Assembly (NCBI GenBank): GCA_016871495.1 | Contig: VHDF01000002.1 | Location: 47,055-111,054, forward strand | DNA from: Verrucomicrobiota bacterium | GTDB taxonomy: Bacteria > Verrucomicrobiota > Verrucomicrobiia > Limisphaerales > VHDF01 | Direction: 5' to 3' | Length of the DNA stretch: 64,000 nt | Part shown: one piece after another, positions 33,240-42,116 of the stretch | Layout of the letters: each line of letters begins with the position of its first letter | How positions within the stretch are numbered: the first letter of the stretch is position 1 | Notes under the pieces: model-generated | What the model saw: only the letters and a program-made list of their open reading frames with translations | What the model was told of the DNA's origin: nothing | The model's database searches: none | Program-made: the position numbers and the translations under genes

Positions 33240-34023
33240 GCTTCGGTTCCGCTGGGACACCTTCCGAGGGGGCTCGTCGGCGCCAGGTCCAGAGCGCCGT
33301 GCCGGCGATGAAAATCGCGACGCTGACCCACTGGCCCGGCTTAAGACCGGCGACTAGCAATCGCTCCGCGTAGTCTCCCCGATAAACTTCGACCACAGCG
33401 CGCAGCACGGCATACGCCATCAGGTATTCACCGAAAATCTGGCCCGCAAACTGGCGATGCCGAAAACGCCAGGACAGCACGGCGAAGAGAGCCAGGTTCA
33501 ACCCCATTTCGTAAATCTGCGTCGGATGCACCCCCACCCCTTTGGTCCAGTGATCGGCGGGAAAATGAATTCTCCACGGCACATCGGTGGGGCGGCCGTA
33601 GCAACAGCCCGTCATCAGGCAACCTCCCCGCCCGAAACTGTGACCCAGCGCGATACTCGGAGCCAGCGCGTCCGCGAGGTTCCAAAGCGGCAATCGGCGG
33701 CGCCGCGCGAAAATTGCCACCGCCAGGGAAGCTCCCAACAAGCCACCATAAAAGACGAGTCCACCCGAGCGAAGATTGAAAATTTCCGTCCAAGGCCCGC
33801 CAGCGAATTCCTCTTTCCAGTAGGTGGCCACATACCAGCCGCGGGCTCCGGCCAGCGTTCCGATCAAGATCCAGAAGCTAGCCTCCTGGACAAGGTCCGG
33901 CGACAGCCCGATGCGTGCAGCCCGCCGTGCCGCTGTCCAGAGCCCCGCCACGAGCCCGGCGGCCATGAGCAGCCCGTACCAGTGGATGGGGAAGCCGGCA
34001 ATTTCGAAGGCGATGGGATGCAT
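33232..34023 (-). CDS. lgt: Prolipoprotein diacylglyceryl transferase
   Basis: A 263-residue, seven-helix inner-membrane enzyme that moves diacylglycerol from phosphatidylglycerol to the lipobox Cys of prolipoproteins. It has IHWYGLLMAAG near the start, the essential Arg/Gly signature as HSFGRGGCLMTGCCYGRPT, and HPTQIYEM. The signature differs from the E. coli 'GRIGNFINGELYGR': Asn and Glu are replaced by Cys-rich GCCYG, a form I associate with Planctomycetes and relatives. It is first in an operon with rluD, DUF456 and a hypothetical gene. Confidence 0.92.
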   Translation of the reverse strand: MHPIAFEIAGFPIHWYGLLMAAGLVAGLWTAARRAARIGLSPDLVQEASFWILIGTLAGARGWYVATYWKEEFAGGPWTEIFNLRSGGLVFYGGLLGASLAVAIFARRRRLPLWNLADALAPSIALGHSFGRGGCLMTGCCYGRPTDVPWRIHFPADHWTKGVGVHPTQIYEMGLNLALFAVLSWRFRHRQFAGQIFGEYLMAYAVLRAVVEVYRGDYAERLLVAGLKPGQWVSVAIFIAGTALWTWRRRAPSEGVPAEPKHG

Positions 34024-34601
34024 CGGGGGCGGAAAATAGCCCGGGAGCGTTCCCCTGTCACGACCACAACGGAATCCCTCGTCCCCGACCCGTGGTCGAG
34101 CAGACTTGTGTTTCGGGATCGATCCGTTGTCCTTTTCTCGCCGCCTCAGATCGTCGGATACTCAGAGCACCAACCTCCGCACCATCGATCGCCAATGGAG
34201 TTCCATGGGAACAGACATCTCGGAGACCATCTGGGGGTGAGGCATTTTGCTGTTCCTCACGCAAAGGGCGCAAAGGACGCAGAGGGCGGAGCGAAGTTCT
34301 ATCGGAGCACTCGTAGGCCTGTCACGTCCTTGGGCCAAGAGTGAAAGGTTTTCAGGGAGCCACGAAGGCACGGAAATGGGGAAGCATGCTTGAACCGGTG
34401 ACCCCGTGGGCGAGACAGGCTTCGGAAACTTTCTCTCCGTGTCTCTGTGCCTCTGTGAGAGCCATCCGTCCTCGTGGTGTGACCGAAGAGAGCTCCCTGA
34501 GGACAGACGTCTCGGAGACTATCTGCCGAATGGGGGGGCCAGGTTTAAGGCTGATCTTTATGGCGCCCAGGTTGCGCACTCTTGCCGCAACGATAGCCTC
34601 T
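34024..34601. repeat. 578-bp non-coding region with several repeat families
   Basis: No credible ORF. 34092-34195 matches 21894-21998 of the repeat element behind rplI. ACAGACATCTCGGAGACCATCTG near 34209 recurs as ACAGACGTCTCGGAGACTAT near 34503, a direct repeat about 295 bp apart. Between them are CACGCAAAGGGCGCAAAGGA (34259 on) and GTGTCTCTGTGCCTCTGTGAG (34440 on), low-complexity tracts seen in intergenic repeats of many bacteria. It separates lctP from lgt. Confidence 0.7.
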
Positions 34602-36236
34602 TTATTTCACGACCATGCTGGTGAAGGGTGGCACGTAGGCTTGCAGGGTGACGAGCAAGCCCACCAATGCAGCCAGGGCAATGCTATGAAAAAACACATA
34701 GCGCAGGATCGCGCCTTCGTGTCCGTACCAATTCGTCGCCGTGCTCGCGACCACGATGCTCTGGGCGTCCACCATTTTTCCCATGACACCACCGGAACTA
34801 TTGGCGGCTCCCATCAGGATGGGGCTGATTCCAAGCTGTTCCGAGGTGATCTTTTGGAGGCCTCCGAAGAGGACATTGGATGCGGTGTCCGATCCGGTGA
34901 GAGCCACTCCCAGCCATCCCAACAGAGTGCCGAAAAACGGGTACAACGCGCCCGTACCGGCGAGAGCGAGTCCGAGCGTGGCATCCGTACCCGAATATTT
35001 CGTCACGTAACCCAGCGCCAGCATGGCGGAAATCGTGAGCAACGAATAGCGAACCTTCCACAGGGTTTCGCCGTAAATGGCCGCCATGCGAGCGGGCGAG
35101 TGCCCCATCAACGCGCCTGCCAGCAGGGACGCGAGCAGAATGCCCGAGCCCGTCGCCGAAAGCCAATTGAGGGTGAACACGGCCTTTTCGGCCGGGCCGC
35201 CCGCCGGTCCGACCGGCGGTGTTCGCAGGACGACCTCATGCAGGCGGGGCACTTTGAAATCGAAGGAAGAGATGGAGTTGAGGGCCTTCTTGATCTCGGG
35301 AACCCCCCAAACGAACACGACCAGGCTGAGAATCATCCAAGGCGCCCATGCTTTGAGGAGAACCGTTCGCGGCGGTGACACTTGCGCGGTGACGGGGGGA
35401 TCCACCGGAGGCACCTTCATTGGTTTCGGCTGCCAGAACTTCAGCAGGATCGAAACCGCTCCCATGGAGACGATGGAAGAAACGATGTCCACGAGCCACG
35501 GTCCATGGAAGTTGGACACGAGGTATTGGGGAATCGCGAAGGAGACCCCGGCGGTGAGCGCGGCGGGCCACACGCCCATCATGCCCCGGAATCCGACGAA
35601 GGCCCACACGACCCAGAAAGGCACCAGCAAGGAGAAGAAGGGCAGTTGCCGTCCCACCATCTGGGAAAGCTTCATGAGGTCCATGCCCGTGACGTTATGC
35701 AACATCACGATGGGAGTGCCGAGTGCGCCGAACGCGACCGGGGCGGTGTTGGCGATGAGCGAGAGCCCCGACGCGGCGAGGGGCTTGAAGCCCAGTTGAA
35801 TCAGAATCGCCGCCGTCACGGCGACCGGAGTGCCGAATCCCGCCGCGCCTTCGAAAAAGGCGCCGAAACAGAACGCGACCAAAATGACCTGCACGCGTGG
35901 ATCCGGCGCCAGCGTGCCAAGGCTTCCGCGCAAGACCTCGAAGAGGCCCTTGTCCACGGTGAGGTGGTAGAGAAAGATGAGATTCAGGATGATCCATCCG
36001 ATGGGGAAAAGTCCGCTGGCGGCTCCGTAGGCCGTGGTGGCCAGCGCGGTGTCGAGCGGCATGCGGTAGGCAAAGACCGCGATTCCGAAGGCCACCGCCA
36101 GCCCCAACGACGAGGCCACATGGATGCGCACGTGGCCCAGGGCGATCGCTCCCAGCAAGACCACGACAGGGATCGCCGCCACCAGCGTCGAGAGCCAGGG
36201 ATGGCCGAGTGGATCGTAATGCTGCGCCCAAGTCAT
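34602..36236 (-). CDS. lctP: L-lactate permease family transporter
   Basis: A 544-residue transporter with about 13 helices. LctP features are the opening WAQHYDPLGHPWLSTLVAAIP, FCFGAFFEGAAGFGTPVAVT, NTAPVAFGALGTPI, GSDTASNVLFGGLQ and SSGGVMGKMVDAQSI near the C-terminus. It imports L-lactate (and often D-lactate or glycolate) with protons. Its ATG shares one base with the DUF1501 stop (TGATG), so it is translationally coupled to the third PSD1-DUF1501 pair, an unusual context. No lactate dehydrogenase is adjacent. Confidence 0.92.
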   Translation of the reverse strand: MTWAQHYDPLGHPWLSTLVAAIPVVVLLGAIALGHVRIHVASSLGLAVAFGIAVFAYRMPLDTALATTAYGAASGLFPIGWIILNLIFLYHLTVDKGLFEVLRGSLGTLAPDPRVQVILVAFCFGAFFEGAAGFGTPVAVTAAILIQLGFKPLAASGLSLIANTAPVAFGALGTPIVMLHNVTGMDLMKLSQMVGRQLPFFSLLVPFWVVWAFVGFRGMMGVWPAALTAGVSFAIPQYLVSNFHGPWLVDIVSSIVSMGAVSILLKFWQPKPMKVPPVDPPVTAQVSPPRTVLLKAWAPWMILSLVVFVWGVPEIKKALNSISSFDFKVPRLHEVVLRTPPVGPAGGPAEKAVFTLNWLSATGSGILLASLLAGALMGHSPARMAAIYGETLWKVRYSLLTISAMLALGYVTKYSGTDATLGLALAGTGALYPFFGTLLGWLGVALTGSDTASNVLFGGLQKITSEQLGISPILMGAANSSGGVMGKMVDAQSIVVASTATNWYGHEGAILRYVFFHSIALAALVGLLVTLQAYVPPFTSMVVK

Positions 36237-37684
36237 CAGGCTAGCAGTCCACGAACCACCTCGCCGCCATTGACGGTGGGCCGCTCGTCGCGCGAATTAT
36301 GAAGGTAAGTCAACTTCTCGTGATCGAGTCCCAGCAGGTGAAGAATGGTGGCGTGAATGTCATGCACGTGAGCGCGGTGCTCGACCGCGCGCAGTCCGAT
36401 TTCGTCGGTCGTGCCGACCGTCACACCGCGTTGGACGCCGCCTCCCGCCATCCAGATGGTGAAGCCCCAAGGGTTGTGGTCGCGTCCCTTGCCTTTTTCG
36501 TTGAAAGGAGTGCGGCCGAACTCTCCGCCCCAAACGACCAGGGTTTCGTCCAGGAGTCCCCTCGACTTGAGATCGGTGAGGAGACCCGCGATGGGGATGT
36601 CCGTCTCGCGGCAGCGTTTGCCGTGATTATCCTCTAAATCGTTGTGGGCGTCCCAACCGCTGTTGCTGCCGCTGTAGCATTGGACGAATCGAACGCCCCG
36701 TTCGACGAGGCGGCGGGCCATCAAGCAGAGGGAACCAAATTTTCGGGTGGGTTCCCGGTCAAGTCCATAGAGGCGTCGAACGGTATCGGATTCGGAAGCC
36801 AGGTTGACCGATTCGGGAGCCGCGGATTGCATGCGATAGGCGAGTTCGTAGGAGTCGATGCGAGCGGCCAGTTCGGTGTCCTCGGACTTGTCGGCGCCAA
36901 ACTGCCTGTTTAACGCGGTTAAGAAATCGAGTTTGTTGCGTTGTTGCCGCGGGCCGATGGTTCGAGGGGGAGCCAAATTGAAGACGGGCGCGCCTTCGGA
37001 GCGGAAGTGAGTACCCTGAAAACTGGCCGGCAAGAATCCCGAGCTCCAGTTCTTGGGTCCGCCGACCGGTTCCGCCCCGTCCAGCATGACGACGAACGCG
37101 GGCAGATTCTCGTTCGAGGCGCCGAGTCCGTAGGTGGTCCATGCGCCCAGGGATGGGCGCCCGGCCAGGATGTCGCCGGTATTCATCTGGCAAACGGAAC
37201 CCACGTGATTCAGTCCATCCGCCCAGCACGACCTCAACACGGCGAGATCGTCCGCATGCTTTGCGATTTCCGGATACCAATCGCTCACCCAGAGGCCGCT
37301 TTGCCCGTGGCGTTTGAACTGCCGCTTGGAGGGCATCAGCGTGTTGCTCGCGGTGCCCATGGCGGTGATCGGACGTCCGTAACTCTCCGGCATGGGCTGG
37401 CCGGCCAGTTGGTCCAACATCGGTTTGGGATCGAACAGATCCAGGTGGCTGGGCCCGCCTTCCATGAAAAGCCAGATGACGGACTTGGCTTTGGCGGCGG
37501 CATGGCGGGGGCGTGAGGCCAGAGGTCGCAAGGGATCGACGGGAGTGGCGGCCTGGAGCGGAGCGGCGTCTTTGCCGAGGAGGTAGGACAGAGCGAGTGA
37601 CCCGAATCCGAATCCCGCGTGGTTCAAGAATTCGCGCCGGGTGGGAGGGCGGAGTCGGAGGGAAGGGTGGCGTGGCGAATTCAT
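36236..37684 (-). CDS. DUF1501 protein, Tat-exported (pair 3)
   Basis: A 482-residue DUF1501 protein. The Tat signal is TRREFLNHAGFGFGSLALSY (near 15-35). Conserved blocks: LFMEGGPSHLDLFDPKPM, LRSCWADGLNHVGS (the counterpart of the IRSMHT segment, more divergent), RLVERGVRFVQCYSGSNSGWD and GGEFGRTPFNEKG ... GRDHNPWG. It starts immediately after the PSD1 stop with no spacer, and its own stop overlaps lctP by one base, so three genes form a tight operon. Role unknown. Confidence 0.9.
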   Translation of the reverse strand: MNSPRHPSLRLRPPTRREFLNHAGFGFGSLALSYLLGKDAAPLQAATPVDPLRPLASRPRHAAAKAKSVIWLFMEGGPSHLDLFDPKPMLDQLAGQPMPESYGRPITAMGTASNTLMPSKRQFKRHGQSGLWVSDWYPEIAKHADDLAVLRSCWADGLNHVGSVCQMNTGDILAGRPSLGAWTTYGLGASNENLPAFVVMLDGAEPVGGPKNWSSGFLPASFQGTHFRSEGAPVFNLAPPRTIGPRQQRNKLDFLTALNRQFGADKSEDTELAARIDSYELAYRMQSAAPESVNLASESDTVRRLYGLDREPTRKFGSLCLMARRLVERGVRFVQCYSGSNSGWDAHNDLEDNHGKRCRETDIPIAGLLTDLKSRGLLDETLVVWGGEFGRTPFNEKGKGRDHNPWGFTIWMAGGGVQRGVTVGTTDEIGLRAVEHRAHVHDIHATILHLLGLDHEKLTYLHNSRDERPTVNGGEVVRGLLA

Positions 37685-39976
37685 TCAGTTGCGGTAAACG
37701 AATTCGTTCGCGTTCAAGAGCATGTGGCAGAAATCGACCATGGCTGCTCCGTCGATTCGTTCCGAATCATGAGTGGGATTCAAGCCTGCGGGTTGCGACA
37801 GGGGGGCGCGCTCGCGCCATCTGGCTTCCACGATGTGTGTGTGGCTGGCGAAGAATTGCCGGGCCAGAGTTTGTTCCGAAGAAGAGGGACTTCGCCCGAA
37901 TGCCAATTCGAATGCGGCGTTGACACGTGCCTCGCGGTCTGGACCTCGTGCTTCCCGATAAACTCGCCCGGCGAAATGTTCGGCCCATTGCAAGGATAAG
38001 GAACTGTTCAGCAGATTGAGGGCTTGTCCCGCGTTGACGGTGAGGTTGCGGCGGCCGCACGATTCGTGGGTGTCCGGCATGTCGAAGGATTCAAACAGCG
38101 GGTAGCGCAGATTTCTGCGAACGAAGACATACACACTGCGGCGATGGTGATCCCCTTCGGATTTCGGAACGCGCCACCCGCCGCGCGTGTCCATGCCGGA
38201 CGGCAGTTCGGGAAAGACGCTGGGCCCTTCCATCCGGCGGTCGAGCAGTCCTGACACTGCCAGCGCCGAGTCGCGAATGGATTCACCCTCGAGGCGTTGC
38301 CGCGGGAAGCGCCAGAGCCGGCGATTGTCCGGGTCTCGTTGGGCGGCGTCGGCCCGGTTGTCCGAACTTTGCCGGTAAGTGGTGGAGGACATGATCAAGC
38401 GATGCATGGCCTTGATGCTCCAGCCCGATTGGATGAATTCCGAGGCGAGCCAATCTAATAGCTCGGGATGAGACGGTCGTTCCGCCGCCATGCCAAAGTC
38501 GCTGGTGGTGGCGACGAGTCCGCGTCCAAAGTGGTAATGCCAGAGACGGTTGACCATGACGCGGGCGGTCAGGGGATTGTCCGGCGAACTGAGAATCTTC
38601 GCCAAAGCGGCGCGGCGCCCGCTGGAAGGGGCGGCTTGCGATTTGGAAATGGAGACGGGCTGGGCGTCCAGAATCTGCAAGTAACCCGGGGTGATTTCCT
38701 CCTTGGGCGCGTCGTAGATGCCTCGATGGAGCAAATGAGTCTTGGGAGCGGAAGGGGCGACGTCCGTCATGCCCGCCGTCACGGCCAATTCTCCCGGATG
38801 CAGGGAGGCGAACTGCGCCAGATCTTTCTTGAGCGATTCCCAGCGCCGCTTGTCGTCCCCTTTGAGGCGGCCCGCCACCACGGAAGCGGGCGCGATATAT
38901 TGGTGGGAGGATGGATCGATGTATTGTTTGGCTTTGTGGACCATTTGCCATTCGAACGCAGTTCGCTGATCGCCTGGTTTCTGCAAGGCGGCCTGGATTT
39001 CGGCCGGATACTTTTCGATGAAATCGTTGAGGATGGCTTTGCGATGCGGCGCTTCGAGGGCCGCCATTTCCTGGCGCAACGCCCGGGTTTTCGTTTCCCA
39101 CTCGTTCAGGCGGGCTTGATGGGATGCGGCTTGATCCGGGCTTGCCAGCACGAGGTTGTCCGCCGCTCCGGTGTTTGCGAAGAAGGCCTGCAGCCGGTAG
39201 TAGTCGGACTGCAAGATGGGATCGGTTTTATGGTCGTGACAGCGGGCGCAAGCGTAGGTCATCCCACTGAAGACGGCTCCCACGGTGTCCGTGATGTCGT
39301 TGAGAATTTCCTGGCGTCGCTGCATCAAGTTCCGGGCGTTGCTTTCGTCCGGATAGTGACGGTTAAAGCCGGTCGCGATGAGGGCGTCCGCGTTGCCGGG
39401 GAACAGTTCGTCCCCCGCGATTTGTTCCTGGAGGAAGCGGGGGTAGGGCTTGTCCTGGTTGAAGGAGCGGATGACGTAGTCACGGTAGCGCCAAGCGTTC
39501 GGGCGTGTTTCATCTGCTTTAAAACCTTCGCTTTCGGCGTATCGAGCCAGATCGAGCCAATGCCTGGCCCAGCGTTCGCCATAGGCCGGAGAGGCGAGCA
39601 TGCGATCGACCGCGTTTTCGAAGGAGAACGGCGAAGGATCCGATTCGAAGGCCGCGAGTTCCGCGGGAGTTGGCGGCAAACCCAACAAATCAAGGGAGGC
39701 TCGACGCAACAAAACCCGGCGCTCGGCGTCGGGGTTCAGCGGCAGGCCCAGCTCGGCTAGAGATGCTCCGATGAACGCGTCGATGGGATTTCGGAACCGG
39801 CGCTGATCCATGGCGGATGCAGGGGGTGCCGGTCGGATGACTTTTTGGAAGGCCCAATGTTCGCGCTGTTGGGGCGTGAATCGGGGGGCGGCATCGCCTG
39901 CGCGCGCGAGGGTCGCGGCGGCGCCGACGCCCAGGAGGCAGAGGGCGCGAAGTGCTGCAACAGCGCGAAAGTTCAT
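37685..39976 (-). CDS. DUF1549-DUF1553 protein lacking the N-terminal haem domain (pair 3)
   Basis: A 763-residue protein. The signal peptide (ALRALCLLGVGAAATLARAG) is followed at once by the DUF1549 start (HWAFQKVIRP; NPIDAFIGASL); the PSCyt1 CxxCH present in the other two copies is absent. The internal motif CARCHDHKTDPILQ near 245 remains. DUF1553 blocks are TARVMVNRLWHYHFGRGLV, HPELLDWLASEF and MSSTTYRQSS. ATG 39976 is chosen; the frame is open 414 bp further but there it runs through the mobile element and carries no export or haem signal. First gene of the operon with DUF1501 and lctP. Confidence 0.88.
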   Translation of the reverse strand: MNFRAVAALRALCLLGVGAAATLARAGDAAPRFTPQQREHWAFQKVIRPAPPASAMDQRRFRNPIDAFIGASLAELGLPLNPDAERRVLLRRASLDLLGLPPTPAELAAFESDPSPFSFENAVDRMLASPAYGERWARHWLDLARYAESEGFKADETRPNAWRYRDYVIRSFNQDKPYPRFLQEQIAGDELFPGNADALIATGFNRHYPDESNARNLMQRRQEILNDITDTVGAVFSGMTYACARCHDHKTDPILQSDYYRLQAFFANTGAADNLVLASPDQAASHQARLNEWETKTRALRQEMAALEAPHRKAILNDFIEKYPAEIQAALQKPGDQRTAFEWQMVHKAKQYIDPSSHQYIAPASVVAGRLKGDDKRRWESLKKDLAQFASLHPGELAVTAGMTDVAPSAPKTHLLHRGIYDAPKEEITPGYLQILDAQPVSISKSQAAPSSGRRAALAKILSSPDNPLTARVMVNRLWHYHFGRGLVATTSDFGMAAERPSHPELLDWLASEFIQSGWSIKAMHRLIMSSTTYRQSSDNRADAAQRDPDNRRLWRFPRQRLEGESIRDSALAVSGLLDRRMEGPSVFPELPSGMDTRGGWRVPKSEGDHHRRSVYVFVRRNLRYPLFESFDMPDTHESCGRRNLTVNAGQALNLLNSSLSLQWAEHFAGRVYREARGPDREARVNAAFELAFGRSPSSSEQTLARQFFASHTHIVEARWRERAPLSQPAGLNPTHDSERIDGAAMVDFCHMLLNANEFVYRN

Positions 39977-40118
39977 CCAGGACCCAAGGGCTGATTTCCG
40001 ATGAGTGTGGTCTCGATTGGGACGGGAAGTAAATACCGTTATTGAAGCGGGGTGAGATTGAAATGGCGGACCCTTGAAGAGCTGAACGGGCCGCGCTGCC
40101 GCCATCGCTGCCGCTCGA

Positions 40119-40251
40119 CGGTGCATCCCGATGTTGCCGGTGATGCAGGTAGGGCGCGTCCGTCCCGGCGCGCCGCCGGAGCATGATGTTTTGCATCCCG
40201 TGGGCGGCGGGCTGGGACAGGCCCGCCCTACCAACAACATCGGGATACACG
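40119..40251. mobile_element. 133-bp MITE-like palindromic element, copy 2
   Basis: Identical to 17375-17507 over all 133 bases. Flanked by GCCGCTCGA (40110-40118) and GCCGCTCGA (40253-40261), a 9-bp direct repeat unrelated to the one flanking copy 1; allowing one mismatch and no gap base it is 10 bp. Non-coding, with inverted ends. It lies in the divergent region between the DUF1549 gene and the PEP-CTERM gene, and could affect their promoters. Confidence 0.87.
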
Positions 40252-40331
40252 GGCCGCTCGAAGTGGCGCAAGATTGGGCGTGACCGCGGGTTCGAGGCCG
40301 CCTACCTTCAGCGACCCAATCAATTCCAATT

Positions 40332-41296
40332 ATGAAGAACCATATCCCGGCCGGGATTTTCGGCAGATGGATTGGCCTTTCGCTGGTCATGGCGACCTCG
40401 GGTATCCAAGCGCAGGTTGTGATTGAGTTCGACTACACTCTGGACACCGGGAGTTTTTTCACGGATGCCTCGCGCCGGGCGGTGCTGACGAAGGCGGCTC
40501 AAGATCTGGTGTCACGACTTGGGGATTCCCTTTCGGCCATCACTCCGGGCGGGGGCAACACCTGGTCGGCGACCTTTAATCATCCGGGCTCCGGGACTTC
40601 AACCAGCGTCAGCGACCTCACCATTTCAACCGGAGTTCTGAAAGTTTATGCCGGCGCCTATGATATCTCGGGAAGCGCCATCGGGGTCGGAGGGCCCGGA
40701 GGATTCAGTGCATCCGGAACTTCCGGGTTCTTGGCTGACGTCAGCAAACGTGGCCAAACAGGGGCGCCCGCCGACGACTTCGGAAGGTGGGGAGGCAGCA
40801 TCGCATTCGATTCGTTGACGACGTGGTATTTCGACTCGGATGTGTCCACCTCCGCGGATCTGCCGTCGGGCTCGTTCGACTTTTATTCCGTGGCGATTCA
40901 TGAGTTGGGGCATTTGCTGGGTTTGGGGACTGCTGCTTCCTGGACGGGCCGTGTGTCGGGCGGCCAGTTTACCGGTGCTCAGTCCGTCGCGGTCCATGGG
41001 GGAAACGTTCCTTTGAATGCGGGGGGGATCACTGGGCAGAAAACACGATGAGCCGGTTGCCGGGAACGGCCACCTTCCAAGAAGCAGCCATGGACCCCGA
41101 TATCTCGAATGGACAGAGGAAATTCTTCACCGATCTCGATTTTGCGGGATTGTCGGATGTGGGCTGGCAAGTCACGGCGGTTCCCGAGCCGGCGGAAACG
41201 ACGTTTGCCGTCGGCATTCTGGTGGGGATGGCTTATGGCGCATGGCGGTGGCGGGGACGTCCGGGAATGCACAGCCAGAGCCGGGGCCGATCCTGA
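40332..41296 (+). pseudogene. PEP-CTERM putative M10-like metallopeptidase, split by a frameshift in a G7 tract
   Basis: The first part (239 codons) has a signal peptide (WIGLSLVMATSGIQAQ), a beta-rich body and the zinc motif HELGHLLGLG near residue 189. It ends in TAG-free garbage (ITGQKTR) after seven G at 41021-41027. One extra G would join it to the next frame (41048 on), giving DHWAENTMSRLPG, then QEAAMDPDISNGQRKFFTDLD and a PEP-CTERM sorting signal (VPEPAETTFAVG, helix, WRWRGR). The full protein would be about 320 residues: a secreted matrixin-like peptidase anchored by exosortase. Cause could be mutation, slippage phase variation or sequencing error. Confidence 0.75.
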
Positions 41297-41358
41297 CGCC
41301 GCTTCGGTATTCATTCACTTCAAGCGAGTTTGATCGCACCCCACCGGGAAGGGTCTCA

Positions 41359-42108
41359 TTGGAGGATCGCAGGTTTCATTCCGTGCAGCGGTTGCTCTCC
41401 AAGGAGGGCTTGGCGCGGCTTGCCCGGGCTCGAGTCTGTGTGATCGGGATGGGAGGCGTGGGGTCGTGGGCGGTCGAAGCCTTGGCTCGCTCGGGAGTGG
41501 GTACGTTGAGGCTGGTCGACCTGGACGAGATCTGCGTTTCCAATGTGAACCGTCAGGTTCACGCCATCGAGGATCAGGTGGGGAAGAGTAAAGTCCAAGC
41601 CATGGCTCAGCGGGTGTTTTCCATTCACTCGAATGCCAAGGTGGAGGCGCTGGAAATGTTCTACGCTTCCGAAACGGAGGAATCCATCTTGGAAGGCGGC
41701 GTTCAGGCTGTGGTGGATGCCATTGATTCGGTTCCGAATAAATGTCGCTTGGCACGGGCCTGCCTTCGCCGGAACATCCCTTTGGTCATTTCGGGCGGTG
41801 CGGGGGGGCGAACGGACCCGGCCCGGATTCGGCTGGGGACCCTGGCCGAGGCGAGTCATGATCGATTACTGGCCGGGGTCCGGCGCCGGCTCCGCTTGGA
41901 ATGCACTGCGGAAGAACATGAGAAGCTGCTTCGATTGCCCTCGGTGTATTCGGTGGAACCCGTGCTCGCCCCGGCGGGCGAGTTGTGCGATACCGGCGCC
42001 GCGGGACGCAACTGCGAGAGTGGTTACGGTTCGTTGGTGACGGTGACAGGCGCCTATGGATTCATGGCCGCGGCCTGGGTGATCCGGCGGTTGGCGGAAG
42101 TCAGGTAG
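41359..42108 (+). CDS. tcdA: tRNA threonylcarbamoyladenosine dehydratase (TcdA/CsdL, ThiF fold)
   Basis: About 249 residues. It is an E1-like ATP-dependent enzyme that cyclises t6A37 of ANN-decoding tRNAs to ct6A. It shows VCVIGMGGVGSWAVEALARSG, LVDLDEICVSNVNRQVHA, VVDAIDSVPNKCRL and VISGGAGGRTDPARI, and a C-terminal CESGYGSLVTVTGAYGF block. The start is uncertain: TTG 41359 (EDRRFHSVQRLL) lines up with the E. coli N-terminus, and ATGs further up would overlap the PEP-CTERM gene. The related ThiF/MoeB role is less likely given the NRQVHA and GGAGGR motifs. Confidence 0.83.
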   Translation: MEDRRFHSVQRLLSKEGLARLARARVCVIGMGGVGSWAVEALARSGVGTLRLVDLDEICVSNVNRQVHAIEDQVGKSKVQAMAQRVFSIHSNAKVEALEMFYASETEESILEGGVQAVVDAIDSVPNKCRLARACLRRNIPLVISGGAGGRTDPARIRLGTLAEASHDRLLAGVRRRLRLECTAEEHEKLLRLPSVYSVEPVLAPAGELCDTGAAGRNCESGYGSLVTVTGAYGFMAAAWVIRRLAEVR

Positions 42109-42116
42109 CGGTGAGC

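Noticed and set aside
39977..40390. 138-codon extension of the third DUF1549 protein, possibly a lost haem domain
   Set aside because: The translated stretch has no CxxCH and part of it is the mobile element; a proper signal peptide begins at 39976.
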